The notes beneath the pieces are model-generated. The model had not been told where the DNA came from and did no database searches. It worked only from the letters and a program-made list of their open reading frames with translations. From the NCBI GenBank assembly GCA_016713335.1, contig JADJPH010000027.1, forward strand, positions 30,402 to 94,401: a DNA stretch of 64,000 bases, in the 5' to 3' direction. A program made the position numbers and the translations under genes. This document shows, piece by piece, positions 35,061 through 44,549 of this stretch. Every line of letters begins with the position of its first letter. Positions within the stretch are counted from its first letter, which is position 1. This DNA is from Candidatus Fredericiella danica (GTDB lineage Bacteria; Chloroflexota; Anaerolineae; Caldilineales; Caldilineaceae).

Positions 35061-35750
35061 CTACACCGGCTTCAGGAATCCAAACAACACCGCCAACGGC
35101 ACCAGCATGAACCCAAGCGGGATGAGAATTGCAGTTAGCCATGCAAGACCGCGGAAGAAGCCATCCCAGTCGCGGTTATTGAGACCCACGGTCTGGAACA
35201 TGCTCCACACGCCGTGAAAGAGGTGGAGACCCAGCACCGCCAGCACTAAGATGTAGAAGCCGGAGATCAGCGGGTTTGAGAAAGCGGTCACCACATTGTT
35301 GTAGGGACCGTAGCGGGGAGTCAGTACGGTGTTGGGCAACGCCGTCCAGGTGAATTGCGCCAGATGGAAGATGATGAACAAGATGATAAGCACGCCGCCA
35401 ATGCGCATAAAGCGGCTTGCATAGTTCGCCTTGAGCACACGTTTCACGGCATAGCTGCTGCCATGCGCCTTCCGCGCCTGGCTGTACAGCGAGAACGCCG
35501 ACCACATGTGAAGCAGGATTGCAGTGACCGTCACAATCCGCAGCAACCAGAGCACCTGTCCATAGGAGAATACCGGTTCTCCGACTTCTCGGAGCCATTC
35601 GGCATAATGGTTAAACGATTCCGGCCCCTGGAAGATGTGTAGATTGCCCCACATGTGCATGGCAATAAAGCCGATCCAGATGACCCCGGTGAGGGCCATA
35701 ATGACCTTCTTGCCGATGGATGTCTTGGGCAGGGTCATGACTTGCTGCAT
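35061..35750 (-). CDS. sdhC: Succinate dehydrogenase cytochrome b558 subunit
   Basis: Single membrane subunit of about 229 residues from ATG 35750, with AAGGAG upstream; a longer reading to 35846 lacks a ribosome site. Five hydrophobic helices: VIMALTGVIWIGFIAMHMWG, LLRIVTVTAILLHMWSAFSL, FMRIGGVLIILFIIFHLAQF, ISGFYILVLAVLGLHLFHGV and LAWLTAILIPLGFMLVPLAV. Each of the helix histidines (MHMWG, LLHMW, FHLAQ, LHLFH) could ligate the two b haems. This is the b558 subunit of the three-gene SDH type found in Bacteroidota, Chloroflexota and Bacillus. First gene of the operon; the stop is 26 nt before the better sdhA start. Confidence 0.9.
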   Translation of the reverse strand: MQQVMTLPKTSIGKKVIMALTGVIWIGFIAMHMWGNLHIFQGPESFNHYAEWLREVGEPVFSYGQVLWLLRIVTVTAILLHMWSAFSLYSQARKAHGSSYAVKRVLKANYASRFMRIGGVLIILFIIFHLAQFTWTALPNTVLTPRYGPYNNVVTAFSNPLISGFYILVLAVLGLHLFHGVWSMFQTVGLNNRDWDGFFRGLAWLTAILIPLGFMLVPLAVLFGFLKPV

Positions 35751-36176
35751 GGCTTGCTCCTTCTTGATGTTGTGCGTTTTGTGCAGTATGTAGTGCTCAA
35801 ACTCAGGAGAGTATATCTGACGCCGTATGACGCTTTCGATGCGCACGGCTGCATTTTACTACAGCCTCGCATCGATCCGGAAGCACAGCCAGAATTCGTA
35901 TACCTTTGTGCGAGTTTAATACAGAACAATTTATTTGTGAATTGCGACACAATCTAGCAGCGAGTATCCATGTATGCTATACTATGAGTAGCAGCGTATT
36001 TGCTTAGCGCGTTGCAGCCCCGCAGGGGTGATGACTCCGCCGTCAAGCCGTACACCACTGAAGCCCCCTGCCCTACGCCTGCCCTCACACACCGGCAAAT
36101 TTTCGTCGTGTAATTTCGCTTACCAGGACTTACAGTTGAGAACCCTGCGCAGGTGACACAGGGAAAGGAGCAGCAT
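35751..36176. promoter_or_regulatory. Divergent control region between sdhC and a secreted repeat protein
   Basis: About 425 nt, AT-richer than its surroundings (for example taatacagaacaatttattt near 35920). It must hold promoters for sdhC (minus) and the gene at 36177 (plus). A TATACT word at 35978 and a TATTAA-like word on the minus strand are candidate -10 sites, but no convincing -35 at proper spacing was found. No gene seen. Confidence 0.45.
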
Positions 36177-37797
36177 ATGAAGACGCATTCGTCGACCTTT
36201 GTCGCCGGCAGTCTCATCGTACTGCTGGCAGTTCTGTTTGCAGGTGCGGCGCTGTTCGTGCAAACCGCGGTAGCGCAACCGATCACCCCCTTCGGCGCCC
36301 ATCCGATGCAGGACCACTGGGGGCAGGCTGCCGCCGGAGCCGGTGCGGGCACCCGCTGGACCTCCAGCAGCGGCACTGCCATCACGGGCATCACGACCGC
36401 CGTATCCGCCCAAACCGGCGTGCTTGGGCGGAGCCGCACCGGCTATGGCGTCTATGGCGACGCCGTCAACAACACAGTGGCTGCCAATGCCGGCGTCTAC
36501 GGCGTGTCCGCATCCGAGCGCCGCTGGCGTGTGCGTGGCCTGGCGTCCAGCACCACCGGGCAGCGCGATCGGCGTCAGCGGTCAGTCCAACGCCAAACAG
36601 GAATCGGCGTGTATGGCCAAGGCCATCGCGGCGTCTACGGCTTCTCAGCTGCGCTCAGCGGTGACGGCGTTATGGGCTGTGCGGCTGCGCCAAGATAGGG
36701 CGTGGGGGTATGGGCGAGTCGGCTGGGTCCACCGGCATCGGTGGCAACTTTATTGCCCAGGCGACCGGCGACTGTTCAACTCCGGTGTCTTTGGCACGCC
36801 AATGGCCACATGGCATCGGTGTCCGGGCCCACGCCAACGCAGCCGACGGCATCGACAATATCGGCGTCCTGGGGCTTTTGTGGGCAATAACAACGGCTAT
36901 GGCGTGGTCGCGGCCCAGGCAGGCTACTCCAACGATGATGTCTCCGCCGGTTACTACGAATCCGGCGTGCTTGGCGGTGGGTACAGCGGCGTGATTGGGT
37001 TCTCGAAGGCAGCCAACGGGTTCGGCGTGTTTGGTCACGCCAGTAGGGTCAGGCGGCATGGGGGTCCGGGAACCACAGATGCAACCAATGGCTGGGCCGT
37101 AGTTTCTCTCTCAGGTGCAGGAAATGGCGTCTCGATCAGCACACCGGCCGGAAAGGTTGGCTTAACCGTAGCTGGCGGCACCAAGAACGCAGTCGTCGCC
37201 ACTGCCGATGGCGCACGCTGCTCTATGCCGAAGAGGCCACCAGTGTCTGGTTCACCGACTACGGGTTCGCGGCCCTCGAAAATGGAAACGCCCAGGTGAC
37301 CATTGACCCGATTTTTGCCCAGACCGCCAATCTCAACCACCCGTATCACGTCTTCCTTGAACCCTACGGCGCCGCCGCGCTCTATGTCGCCGAGGCGAAC
37401 CCGCCGGCTTCACCGTGCGCGTGCATGACGGCGACCCGAATGCGGAGTTCTCCTACCGGATCGTGGCCCGGCGCCTTGGCTATGAGGATGACCGGCTCGA
37501 GCGCGCGCCGCAGAGCGACAACGATCCCAACCTCTTCCAGGCAGCTGCCGCATCGAAACCGAGCGCATGGTTACAGCGCCCCGAAGGAGTTCGTTCAGAC
37601 AGTGCAGCGGTCATGGGGAAAACCGTGACTGAGAAGCCCGTGCAGGAGCTGCCACCCGAGCCAGCGCCGGTCTTTGAGGATCTGTCCATGGAGGCGCCGC
37701 CGGCATCCGCACCGCGCACCGATGTCGTTGCCCCCGTGGCGCCGGCGCCCCTGCCGGCCGGTGCGCACCAGCTCTTTGCACCGGTGCTCGGCAAGTA
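36177..37797 (+). pseudogene. Secreted glycine-rich repeat protein, multiply frameshifted
   Basis: ATG 36177 after GAAAGGAG opens a signal peptide (SLIVLLAVLFAGAALFVQTA, VAQP). The following sequence has repeats of the type GVLGRSRTGYGVYG, GVYGVSAS, IGVYGQGHRGVYGFS, spread over three frames between 36300 and 37060, each repeat about 20 residues. From about 37300 a distinct C-terminal domain reads PIFAQTANLNHPYHVFLEPY, and from 37415 RVHDGDPNAEFSYRIVARRL, ending in a proline/alanine-rich stretch to the stop at 37797. At least five frame changes are needed. It looks like an exported beta-repeat surface protein; function unknown. Confidence 0.6.
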
Positions 37798-38259
37798 GCG
37801 CTGCTGCAGATCCTCACGCGTGCAGACAAGCATGCACACAACGCCAGCGAGGGGACAGGTAGCAGCCTGTCCCCTACGCATCAAGCTAAGGACCAGAATC
37901 TCCCGCAGAGACGCTGAGCGCAGGAAATACCTGGAACCTCGCAAAAGTTGCCACAGCACAGAGACCACGAAAGGAACGATGGCACGCTTTTCTTTGTGTT
38001 CTTTGCGCTCTTTGTGGTCATGATGCTTTTCACGCGTCCCTGCGGGAGGACTTCCTTGTCTTCCCTTTGCGTCTTTGCGGCTTGGCGGAGAGTTTGGTTC
38101 TTACCTTCAATGCGTTTTGTAGTATCCTTCTCCAATTGAAAGCCTCCACGTGTCCCGTTTCAGAATCCACTCTGACTCTACACGAACGGCTTCATGGGAC
38201 TGTTCTCCCCCATCACGAACCACGCGCACAAATAACAATTCACATCGAAAGGAGAAGCC
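37798..38259. other. Intergenic region dominated by a dispersed repeat
   Basis: Contains the ~236-bp repeat element at 37878-38113, then about 145 nt leading to the mak start. No coding frame is supported; open frames in the element are complementary-strand artefacts of the hairpin. Confidence 0.6.
37878..38113. repeat. Dispersed inverted-repeat element
   Basis: Starts gcatcaagctaaggacca and ends with ttaccttcaatgc, a decayed inverse of the same word. The interior has arms of the kind tctcccgcagagacgctgag and ttgcgtctttgcggcttggc that can pair with each other, and a central AT-rich loop (cttttctttgtgttctttgc). It is clearly related to 57089-57347 along its whole length. Confidence 0.75.
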
Positions 38260-39153
38260 ATGCTGATCGGTATCGATTGGGGCGGTACAAAAATCGAAGG
38301 CGTCGCCATGCGCAATGCCGGCGTCGAACTCCTGCGCATCCGGGAACCGACGCCGCGCCACGACTATGAAGGTTGTATCAAAATGATTGTCCGCATCATC
38401 GCTGCACTGGAAGCGCAGACCGGTGAACGCGGCTCCATCGGCATCGGCATCCCCGGTTCCCTGGAACCGATCAGCCGGGTCGGCAAGGGCGCCAGCTCGA
38501 CCTGGTTGCTGGGAAGACCAGTCGAACGCGATCTGCAACTTGCGATCCAACGCGACATCCGCGTCGAGAATGACGCGGATTGCTTTGCCGCATCCGAAGC
38601 GGTGGACGGCGCTGGCGTCGGTTTCAATGTGGTCTTCGGAGTCATATTGGCCTCTGGGGCCGGTGCGGGTATCGCGGTTGGCGGTAAAGCACACCATGGC
38701 CCCAACAACAGCGCCGGCGAGTGGGGACATAACCCCCTGCCGTTCCCAAACGTGTCCGAGTTGCCTGGCAAATCCTGCTATTGCGGGCGTCACGGATGTA
38801 TGGAAACGTGGGTCTCGGGACGTGCGTTTGAAGCCCAATATACGGAACATACCGGTGAAACGCTGAAGGCATGGGAAATCATCGATAAGAAACGGCAGGG
38901 CGATCGGCTGTGCGGCATGCTGTGGGATCGATATGTGGATCGCGTTGCCCGCGGGCTGGCCACCGTGGTCAATTCCCTCGATCCAGACATCTTTGTCATG
39001 GGGGGCGGCATGTCGAATGTCGACGAAATCTACGCGGATCTGCCACCCGCGCTGGCCAAACGGACCTTTTCGACCGTATTTCACACCCCGATCCGCAAAG
39101 CAGTGCATGGTGATTCGAGCGGCGTACGTGGCGCGGCGTGGCTGTGGCGCTAG
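38260..39153 (+). CDS. mak: ROK-family fructokinase, Mak-like
   Basis: ATP-dependent sugar kinase of the ROK family, 297 residues, closely matching E. coli Mak in order and motifs: LIGIDWGGTKIEGVAMRNAG (phosphate loop), GSIGIGIPGSLEPISRVGKG, NDADCFAASEAVDGAG, AGEWGHNPLPFP, the zinc site CYCGRHGCMETWVSG and the C-terminal GDSSGVRGAAWLW. The Mak GTGCGAG segment is ASGAGAG here. Start ATG 38260 after CGAAAGGAG. Likely phosphorylates fructose or mannose. First gene of an operon with an SDR dehydrogenase and an IMPase-type phosphatase. Confidence 0.88.
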   Translation: MLIGIDWGGTKIEGVAMRNAGVELLRIREPTPRHDYEGCIKMIVRIIAALEAQTGERGSIGIGIPGSLEPISRVGKGASSTWLLGRPVERDLQLAIQRDIRVENDADCFAASEAVDGAGVGFNVVFGVILASGAGAGIAVGGKAHHGPNNSAGEWGHNPLPFPNVSELPGKSCYCGRHGCMETWVSGRAFEAQYTEHTGETLKAWEIIDKKRQGDRLCGMLWDRYVDRVARGLATVVNSLDPDIFVMGGGMSNVDEIYADLPPALAKRTFSTVFHTPIRKAVHGDSSGVRGAAWLWR

Positions 39154-39266
39154 GAGAAAAGTGCAAGACTTTCCCGCAAAGACGCCAAGACGCAAAGGAA
39201 ATGCAAGGCGGGGATCCCTGCAAAAAGCATAAAACGATCAAAGTGAACTGACAAGGGACTTAAACA

Positions 39267-40040
39267 ATGTACCAGCAAATGTTTCGACTCGACGGACGCA
39301 CCGGATTTGTCACAGGTGCTGCGCGCGGCATTGGGTTGTGCACGGCAGAAGCGCTGGCCGAGGCGGGCGCCAGAGTACTTATTTCGGACGTGAATCCAGC
39401 GACTCTCGCCGAAGGAGAAGCCTACCTGAAACAGAAGGGTTACGACGTTGCAACCATGGTGCTCGACGTGACCGACTCAGCCGCGTGCGACCGGGCCGCC
39501 GAGGAGGCAAACCGGCTCTACGGTCCCGTTGACATCCTCATCGCGAACGCCGGCATCGCCCGCCCGGATACGCCCGGCGAAGAGATGCCCGACGAGACCT
39601 GGCTCAAGGTGCTCGATGTGAACTTGAACGGCATTTTCTGGAGTTGCCGCGCCTTCGCCCGCCCTATGCTCGCACGCGGCCGCGGCGCCATCGTGACCAT
39701 CGGCTCGATGTCCGGGGTGATCTCCAACAAACCCCAACGCCAGGTCCCCTACAATGCATCGAAAGCGGCCGTCCATCACATGACCCGCTCACTCGCCGGC
39801 GAGTGGGCAGAACGCGGCGTTCGCATCAATTGCGTGGCACCAACTTATGTCAACACACTAATGTCCAACATCACAGCCCAGGATCCATACTACTTTGGCC
39901 CCTGGATGGAAAACACGCCGATGAAACGTATGGTGGAGCCGGAAGAGATCGCCGCGGTCAACCTATTCCTGGCGTCAGACGCATCGAGCGGCATGACCGG
40001 CACGATCGTTCTCGTCGATGCAGGGTATACAATCTGGTGA
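39267..40040 (+). CDS. Short-chain dehydrogenase/reductase (polyol or sugar dehydrogenase type)
   Basis: Classical SDR, 257 residues. Cofactor motif FVTGAARGIGLCTAEALAE, structural NAG (LIANAGIARPD), active-site Ser in IVTIGSMSGVIS and Tyr-Lys in QVPYNASKAAVHH. C-terminal MTGTIVLVDAGYTIW is the family ending. Asp after the second strand (VLISDVNPATL) favours NAD(H) over NADP(H). In this operon it probably oxidises a sugar alcohol whose product is phosphorylated by Mak. Start ATG 39267, about 110 nt after mak; no strong ribosome site is visible. Confidence 0.87.
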   Translation: MYQQMFRLDGRTGFVTGAARGIGLCTAEALAEAGARVLISDVNPATLAEGEAYLKQKGYDVATMVLDVTDSAACDRAAEEANRLYGPVDILIANAGIARPDTPGEEMPDETWLKVLDVNLNGIFWSCRAFARPMLARGRGAIVTIGSMSGVISNKPQRQVPYNASKAAVHHMTRSLAGEWAERGVRINCVAPTYVNTLMSNITAQDPYYFGPWMENTPMKRMVEPEEIAAVNLFLASDASSGMTGTIVLVDAGYTIW

Positions 40041-40060
40041 TTCGGCACGGAGACAAGAAG

Positions 40061-40879
40061 ATGACAGAAACAGCACAACCCTTGACGCCTGAGGATCCCC
40101 AGATCACCGCAAGGTTCAAGTTCTCGCTGGGGCTGATTCGTGAAGCCGGTGACCTGGCGCTCAGCTATTTCAACAAACGTGATTCGCTGACGATCAAGCG
40201 CAAAGGGCTCCAGGACATGGCAAGCGAGGCCGACCTGAACACCGAACTCTTGATCAAGCGACGACTCGAAGCAAGGTTCCCCGAAGACGCCTTCTTTGGT
40301 GAGGAGACCGGCACGTCAATCACGGACGCGGGCCAGGGCATCTGGGTGGTCGATCCCATCGACGGTACGCAGCCTTTCATCTCCGGGATGTCCGGCTGGT
40401 GCGTCTCCATCGCGTTCGTCAAAGCCAATACCCTGGAGTTCGGGATGGTTTACGCCCCGGTGTGCAACGAATTGTTTACCGGCGGCCGGCATCATCCCGC
40501 AATGCTCAACGGCTTGCCCGTGATGAGGCATCCGGGACGCTCGATTCGCGAAGGCATCGTGGGCGTCGGTTATTCGCCACACGTCGCGGCCGACACGTTC
40601 CTGGCGGTCTTTTCACGCTTGCTGAAGGCGGGCGGCATGTTTTTCCGCGAGGGGTCCGGCGCCCTCACCCTCAGCTATGTCGGGGCCGGCCGGCTTATCG
40701 GCTATGTGGAACCCTACATCAACTCATGGGATTGTCTTGGTGCGATTGCCGTAGTCCGGGCAGCCGGTCTGCAAGTCAACGACTTTCTGGCCAATGACGG
40801 TCTCCACAAAGGCAACCACATCCTCGCGGGCAATCCAGAAGTCTACGCCGAGCTACTGGCGATCTACACGGCTCAATAG
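40061..40879 (+). CDS. Inositol-monophosphatase family phosphatase
   Basis: Mg-dependent phosphatase, about 272 residues from ATG 40061 (GGAGACAAGAAG upstream). Metal sites: FFGEETGTS, WVVDPIDGTQPFISGMSGWC, and the C-terminal INSWDCLGAIAVVRAAGLQV (W-D). IMPase-fold enzymes act on inositol-, histidinol- or sugar-phosphates. Its position 20 nt after the dehydrogenase and after mak suggests a sugar-phosphate. A longer frame to 39644 is the shadow of the dehydrogenase. Confidence 0.88.
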   Translation: MTETAQPLTPEDPQITARFKFSLGLIREAGDLALSYFNKRDSLTIKRKGLQDMASEADLNTELLIKRRLEARFPEDAFFGEETGTSITDAGQGIWVVDPIDGTQPFISGMSGWCVSIAFVKANTLEFGMVYAPVCNELFTGGRHHPAMLNGLPVMRHPGRSIREGIVGVGYSPHVAADTFLAVFSRLLKAGGMFFREGSGALTLSYVGAGRLIGYVEPYINSWDCLGAIAVVRAAGLQVNDFLANDGLHKGNHILAGNPEVYAELLAIYTAQ

Positions 40880-40890
40880 CGGCCATGCGA

Positions 40891-40929
40891 AACACCTGTC
40901 GGGAAGTTGCATGGCTCCTGACAGGTGTT
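40891..40929 (+). terminator. Hairpin after the mak operon
   Basis: Perfect 10-bp stem aacacctgtc / gacaggtgtt with a 19-nt loop, 12 nt after the IMPase stop; followed by ttcag. Likely terminates the mak-SDR-IMPase transcript, although the U run is short. Confidence 0.6.
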
Positions 40930-41069
40930 TCAGTAAGATAGATCACAGTATTTCCCAGATATCACTAGTATTCTCCCTGCCACAAACCATGCGCCGGTCT
41001 CACTCAACTCCCCTTCAGCCGGCGCCTTGATTCGTACAGCGCAACCTGTTCAGTCGCACGCACTCCAGG

Positions 41070-41093
41070 CGCTTGTTACCTTGATAACAAGCG
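41070..41093 (+). terminator. Hairpin (cgcttgtta stem)
   Basis: Perfect 9-bp stem cgcttgtta / taacaagcg with a 6-nt loop, no T tail. A second structure between the mak operon and the S8 gene; terminator or regulatory. Confidence 0.4.
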
Positions 41094-41126
41094 TGCTTGG
41101 ACATTTTGCGTTTATGCCTCAGTGAC

Positions 41127-41150
41127 AAAGCGTTGCTCCCCAACGCTTTT
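41127..41150 (+). terminator. Intrinsic terminator-like hairpin upstream of the S8 gene
   Basis: Perfect 9-bp stem aaagcgttg / caacgcttt with a 5-nt loop, followed by one more T and cag. It lies 60 nt before the S8 start; it could be a backup terminator for upstream transcription or act in the S8 leader. Confidence 0.55.
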
Positions 41151-41210
41151 CAGACGCCATTCATGTTGAGTGACGCCCTTACGTAGAACCGGATTCAGGA
41201 GGAGGAACCC

Positions 41211-44200
41211 ATGAAGAGAACGCAGCAAGTTTTGGCAGCGCTCGTGATTGCGGTGCTCATGCTGTCACCGACATTGTCGGTCGCACTCGCCCAGGACGAC
41301 CTACCCGGTGGCATTACCGGCCCCAACACGATGTTCATCCCGTTTGCGAGCCAGGGCAACGGGGCAGACCAGGGCGCAAGTGAACCGATTACGTCCGTCC
41401 CTGATACGATCTCGGCAATCTCAACCGAGCGTGTCGAGAAGGATGCGGTAGCCGGCACGGCGACGCCCCAAGACCAATTCCGCCTCGTCAGCCTGATTGT
41501 CGTGCTCGACAGTTCGATTGACGCCGGCAGCGTGCAGGGCATCCCAAACGCCGAAATCGTGCACCGGTACAAGCACGTGTTTAACGGCGTTTCAGTCCTC
41601 ACACCCAGCGAGAATGTCGAATCCATCAGCCAACTGTCAGGCGTCTCCGCGGTCTACCTGGATACGCTACAGCAGCCCGACACCGAAGTGTCGCCCGGCT
41701 TCATCGGTGCGCCCACCGTATGGAACGCACTGGGTGGACAGACAAGCGCCGGCGAAACCGTGGTCGTCGGTGTGCTGGACAGCGGCATCTGGCCAGAGCA
41801 CCCATCATTCAGCGACCCCGATCCCTCCGGGAAGCCCTATCCACCTGCCCCCGGTGGGCCGTATGCGTGCCAATTTGGCAGCACCGTTACCGGCGACGCA
41901 CCGTTCACCTGCAACAATAAGCTGGTCGGCGCCTATCGCTTTATGGCCACCTATGACGCCGTGATCGGGTTGCTGCCAAACGAATTCAAGTCGGCCCGCG
42001 ACGACAACGGTCATGGCACCCACACCTCATCGACCGCGGCAGGCAACGCAGGCGTTTCTGCCAGTATCTACGGCATCGATCGCGGCAAGGTCTCTGGCAT
42101 TGCACCCCGTGCGCGCGTGATCATGTACAAGGTCTGCGGCGACCAGGGTTGTTTCCAGAGTGACTCCGTGGCCGCTGTCGACCAGGCAATCCAGGACAAG
42201 GTCAACGCGATCAACTTCTCGATCAGCGGCGGCAATACACCGTACTCCGATGCCGTTGAACTCGCCTTCCTGAAAGCCTATGACAACGGTATCTTTGTCG
42301 CCGCATCCGCCGGCAATTCCGGCCCTGGCGCCAATACGGTCTCGCACCGCGGACCCTGGGTGACCACCGTCGCCGCCAGCACCAGCAATCGCTACTTCCT
42401 CAGCACCATCACACTCACGGCAAGCAATGGTGACACGCTCACGCTCTCCGGCGCAACTGTGACCGATGGCATCAGCACACCGACGCCGGTCGTGACTTCA
42501 CCCGACACGGCGTGTAACCCAATGGCAGCAGGCACCTTCAACGGCGAAATCGTCGTCTGCCCACGCATCGGTGCGCGCCTCTCCAAGGGCTACAACATCG
42601 CCAATGCCGGCGGTGGCGGCATGATCTTGTACAACACGACGCAACTCGGCATCCTCACCGATAACCATTTCCTGCCCAGCGTGCACGTGGATCAGGCCGA
42701 TGGCGTCACCCTACAAAACTTCATGGCGACCCACACCGGCGTCATGGGTGTCTTCACACGCGGCGCCCCCGGCCCAGCACTGGGCGACATGATGGCGTCC
42801 TTCAGTTCTCGCGGCGGTCCTGCCCAGGTGCTGGGCGTGAACAAGCCCGATGTCACCGCACCCGGGGTTCAGATCCTGGCCGGCACGACCCCAATGGGCG
42901 CAACGCCATTGAGCGGCGCTCCTGGCCAACTGTTCCAATCCATCCAGGGCACCTCGATGTCCAGCCCGCATGTCGCCGGGGCAGGCGCGCTCCTCAAGGC
43001 GCTCCATCCGGATTGGACGCCGGGCCAGATCAAGTCAGCCTTGATGACGACTGCCAAGACCAGTGTCGTGCGTGAAGACGGCGTGACACCGGCGACACCG
43101 TACGACGACGGCGCCGGGCGCATTGATCTGAACAAGGCGGGCGCACCGCTCGTCACGATGGATGAAACGGCTGCAAACTATGCGGCGCTCAAGGATAGCC
43201 TCTGGAACGCCAACTATCCAAGCTTCTATCACCCAGGTCTGCCAGGGGCTATCACCGTTCAACGCACTTTGCGCAACGTCACGGACAAGAAGGTCGAACT
43301 CGTGCTTTCGACCACGACCGATCAGAAGGACTGGAAGATTGTTGTGTCCAAGGAACTCAAGGCGCCGGCGAACGGTGCTGTGACCTTTGACATTACGATC
43401 GACGCGCGCAGCGTACCCCTGGGCCAATCTCGCCATGGTGCGATCCTGCTGAAGAAGGGCAACTCAACGCTGCATATCCCCGTCTCGTTTGTGCGCGGCC
43501 AGGCCAACGTGACCATCTCCAAGACCTGCACCCCGGCGACCTTCAAAGAAGAGAAGGGGTCCACTGCCTGCACGATCACCATGCAGAATACGACGTTCAA
43601 TGCCGCCAATGTGGCGATGACGGATCGGCTGCCGAAGGGCATGAAAATTGTGCCCGGCACCCTGGTCGGTGGCGTACAGCCCGATAAGAAGACGGTCACG
43701 TACAGCGGTGCCCTCGCCGGCGCACAACCGCCGCAGGTTGCCGTGGCGCTGGACCCGAATGCTACGGTTGCCGGTTACTTGCCCCTGTCCACCTTTGGCG
43801 TCGGACCAATCTCCGGCGTTGGTGACGAGACCATCTCGAATTTCAATGTGCCGGGATTCATGTTTGGCGGCACGACAAACACCCGGCTCGGATTGGTCTC
43901 GAACGGCTATATCGTCGTGGGCGGTGGCACCGGTGGTGACATCAACTTCGTCAACACCGACTTGCCCGATGGCGCCGCACCGAATAATGTGCTGGCACCG
44001 TTCTGGACCGACCTCAACCCGGCCTTTGGTGGTGTCATGCGCATCGGGACGTTGACCGACGGCGTCAACACCTGGATTGTGGCTGAATGGGATGGTGTCG
44101 CGAACTACAGTGATCGCAAACCGAACGATTTCCAAGTGTGGATTCGCACCGGCAACGTGGAAGACATCACGTTTGTCTATGGTCCCAATACCAGCAATGG

Positions 44201-44477
44201 CGAAGGCGGGGTCTATACTGTCGGCGCCGAAAACATCTTCGGCAACTCCGGTGGCGCGATCTTCTACAACGGCGACGGTGCACCGCCTACGCCGACGAAT
44301 ACGACCGGGTATACGGTCAAGGTAACGTCAGTGGCAGGCGCCCCAGGCGCAGCCGCGACCGTAAGTTTCAGCATGAAGTCCGATGAAGAAGGTCCGTGGC
44401 AAAACTGCGCGGAGTTGACGAGCCCCAGCTTCCAGGGCGTCGCCATCTCGTGTGCACAAGGCAAGGTCGTGGACTAG
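41211..44477 (+). CDS. Secreted S8 subtilisin-like peptidase with PA and C-terminal beta domains
   Basis: Large exported serine peptidase, 1088 residues. ATG 41211 after AGGAGGAGG. Signal peptide (MKRTQQVLAALVIAVLMLSP) and a low-complexity linker, then an I9-type propeptide at about 90-150 (YKHVFNGVSVLTPSENVESI). Catalytic Asp190 (VVGVLDSGIWPEHP), His268 (DDNGHGTHTSS), Asn in ASAGNSGPGAN, and Ser582 (GTSMSSPHVAGAG). A PA domain is inserted around 410-520 (IVVCPRIGARLSKGYNIANA). After 640 there are an FnIII-like domain and a DUF11-like beta domain (ANVTISKTCTPATFKEEKGS), and a C-terminal jelly-roll-like part from about 860 (NTRLGLVSNGYIVVGGGTGG). Intact frame, unlike many neighbours. Degrades extracellular protein. 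Confidence 0.93.
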   Translation: MKRTQQVLAALVIAVLMLSPTLSVALAQDDLPGGITGPNTMFIPFASQGNGADQGASEPITSVPDTISAISTERVEKDAVAGTATPQDQFRLVSLIVVLDSSIDAGSVQGIPNAEIVHRYKHVFNGVSVLTPSENVESISQLSGVSAVYLDTLQQPDTEVSPGFIGAPTVWNALGGQTSAGETVVVGVLDSGIWPEHPSFSDPDPSGKPYPPAPGGPYACQFGSTVTGDAPFTCNNKLVGAYRFMATYDAVIGLLPNEFKSARDDNGHGTHTSSTAAGNAGVSASIYGIDRGKVSGIAPRARVIMYKVCGDQGCFQSDSVAAVDQAIQDKVNAINFSISGGNTPYSDAVELAFLKAYDNGIFVAASAGNSGPGANTVSHRGPWVTTVAASTSNRYFLSTITLTASNGDTLTLSGATVTDGISTPTPVVTSPDTACNPMAAGTFNGEIVVCPRIGARLSKGYNIANAGGGGMILYNTTQLGILTDNHFLPSVHVDQADGVTLQNFMATHTGVMGVFTRGAPGPALGDMMASFSSRGGPAQVLGVNKPDVTAPGVQILAGTTPMGATPLSGAPGQLFQSIQGTSMSSPHVAGAGALLKALHPDWTPGQIKSALMTTAKTSVVREDGVTPATPYDDGAGRIDLNKAGAPLVTMDETAANYAALKDSLWNANYPSFYHPGLPGAITVQRTLRNVTDKKVELVLSTTTDQKDWKIVVSKELKAPANGAVTFDITIDARSVPLGQSRHGAILLKKGNSTLHIPVSFVRGQANVTISKTCTPATFKEEKGSTACTITMQNTTFNAANVAMTDRLPKGMKIVPGTLVGGVQPDKKTVTYSGALAGAQPPQVAVALDPNATVAGYLPLSTFGVGPISGVGDETISNFNVPGFMFGGTTNTRLGLVSNGYIVVGGGTGGDINFVNTDLPDGAAPNNVLAPFWTDLNPAFGGVMRIGTLTDGVNTWIVAEWDGVANYSDRKPNDFQVWIRTGNVEDITFVYGPNTSNGEGGVYTVGAENIFGNSGGAIFYNGDGAPPTPTNTTGYTVKVTSVAGAPGAAATVSFSMKSDEEGPWQNCAELTSPSFQGVAISCAQGKVVD

Positions 44478-44486
44478 CGTTGGCAA

Positions 44487-44529
44487 GCCTCGGCGGTGGC
44501 GGGCAGGCTCTGCCCGCCACCGCCGAGGC
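44487..44529. terminator. Perfect 20-bp hairpin between convergent genes
   Basis: A 20-bp perfect stem with a 3-nt gct loop (gcctcggcggtggcgggcag and its exact inverse), 10 nt after the S8 stop and 20 nt after the convergent lipoprotein stop. No T run on either side. Very stable; a bidirectional terminator or an mRNA-end barrier. Confidence 0.75.
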
Positions 44530-44549
44530 GCCGCTGACGCGAAGGTAGA

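Larger units (their letters stand above)
40880..41210. other. Intergenic region with three hairpins
   Basis: About 330 nt between the IMPase and S8 genes. It holds hairpins at 40891-40929, 41070-41093 and 41127-41150 (listed). No gene seen. The promoter of the S8 gene should lie in the last 60 nt. Confidence 0.6.

Noticed and set aside
39644..40060. Longer start of the IMPase frame
   Set aside because: Arg/His-rich shadow of the SDR gene; ATG 40061 has a ribosome site and normal length.
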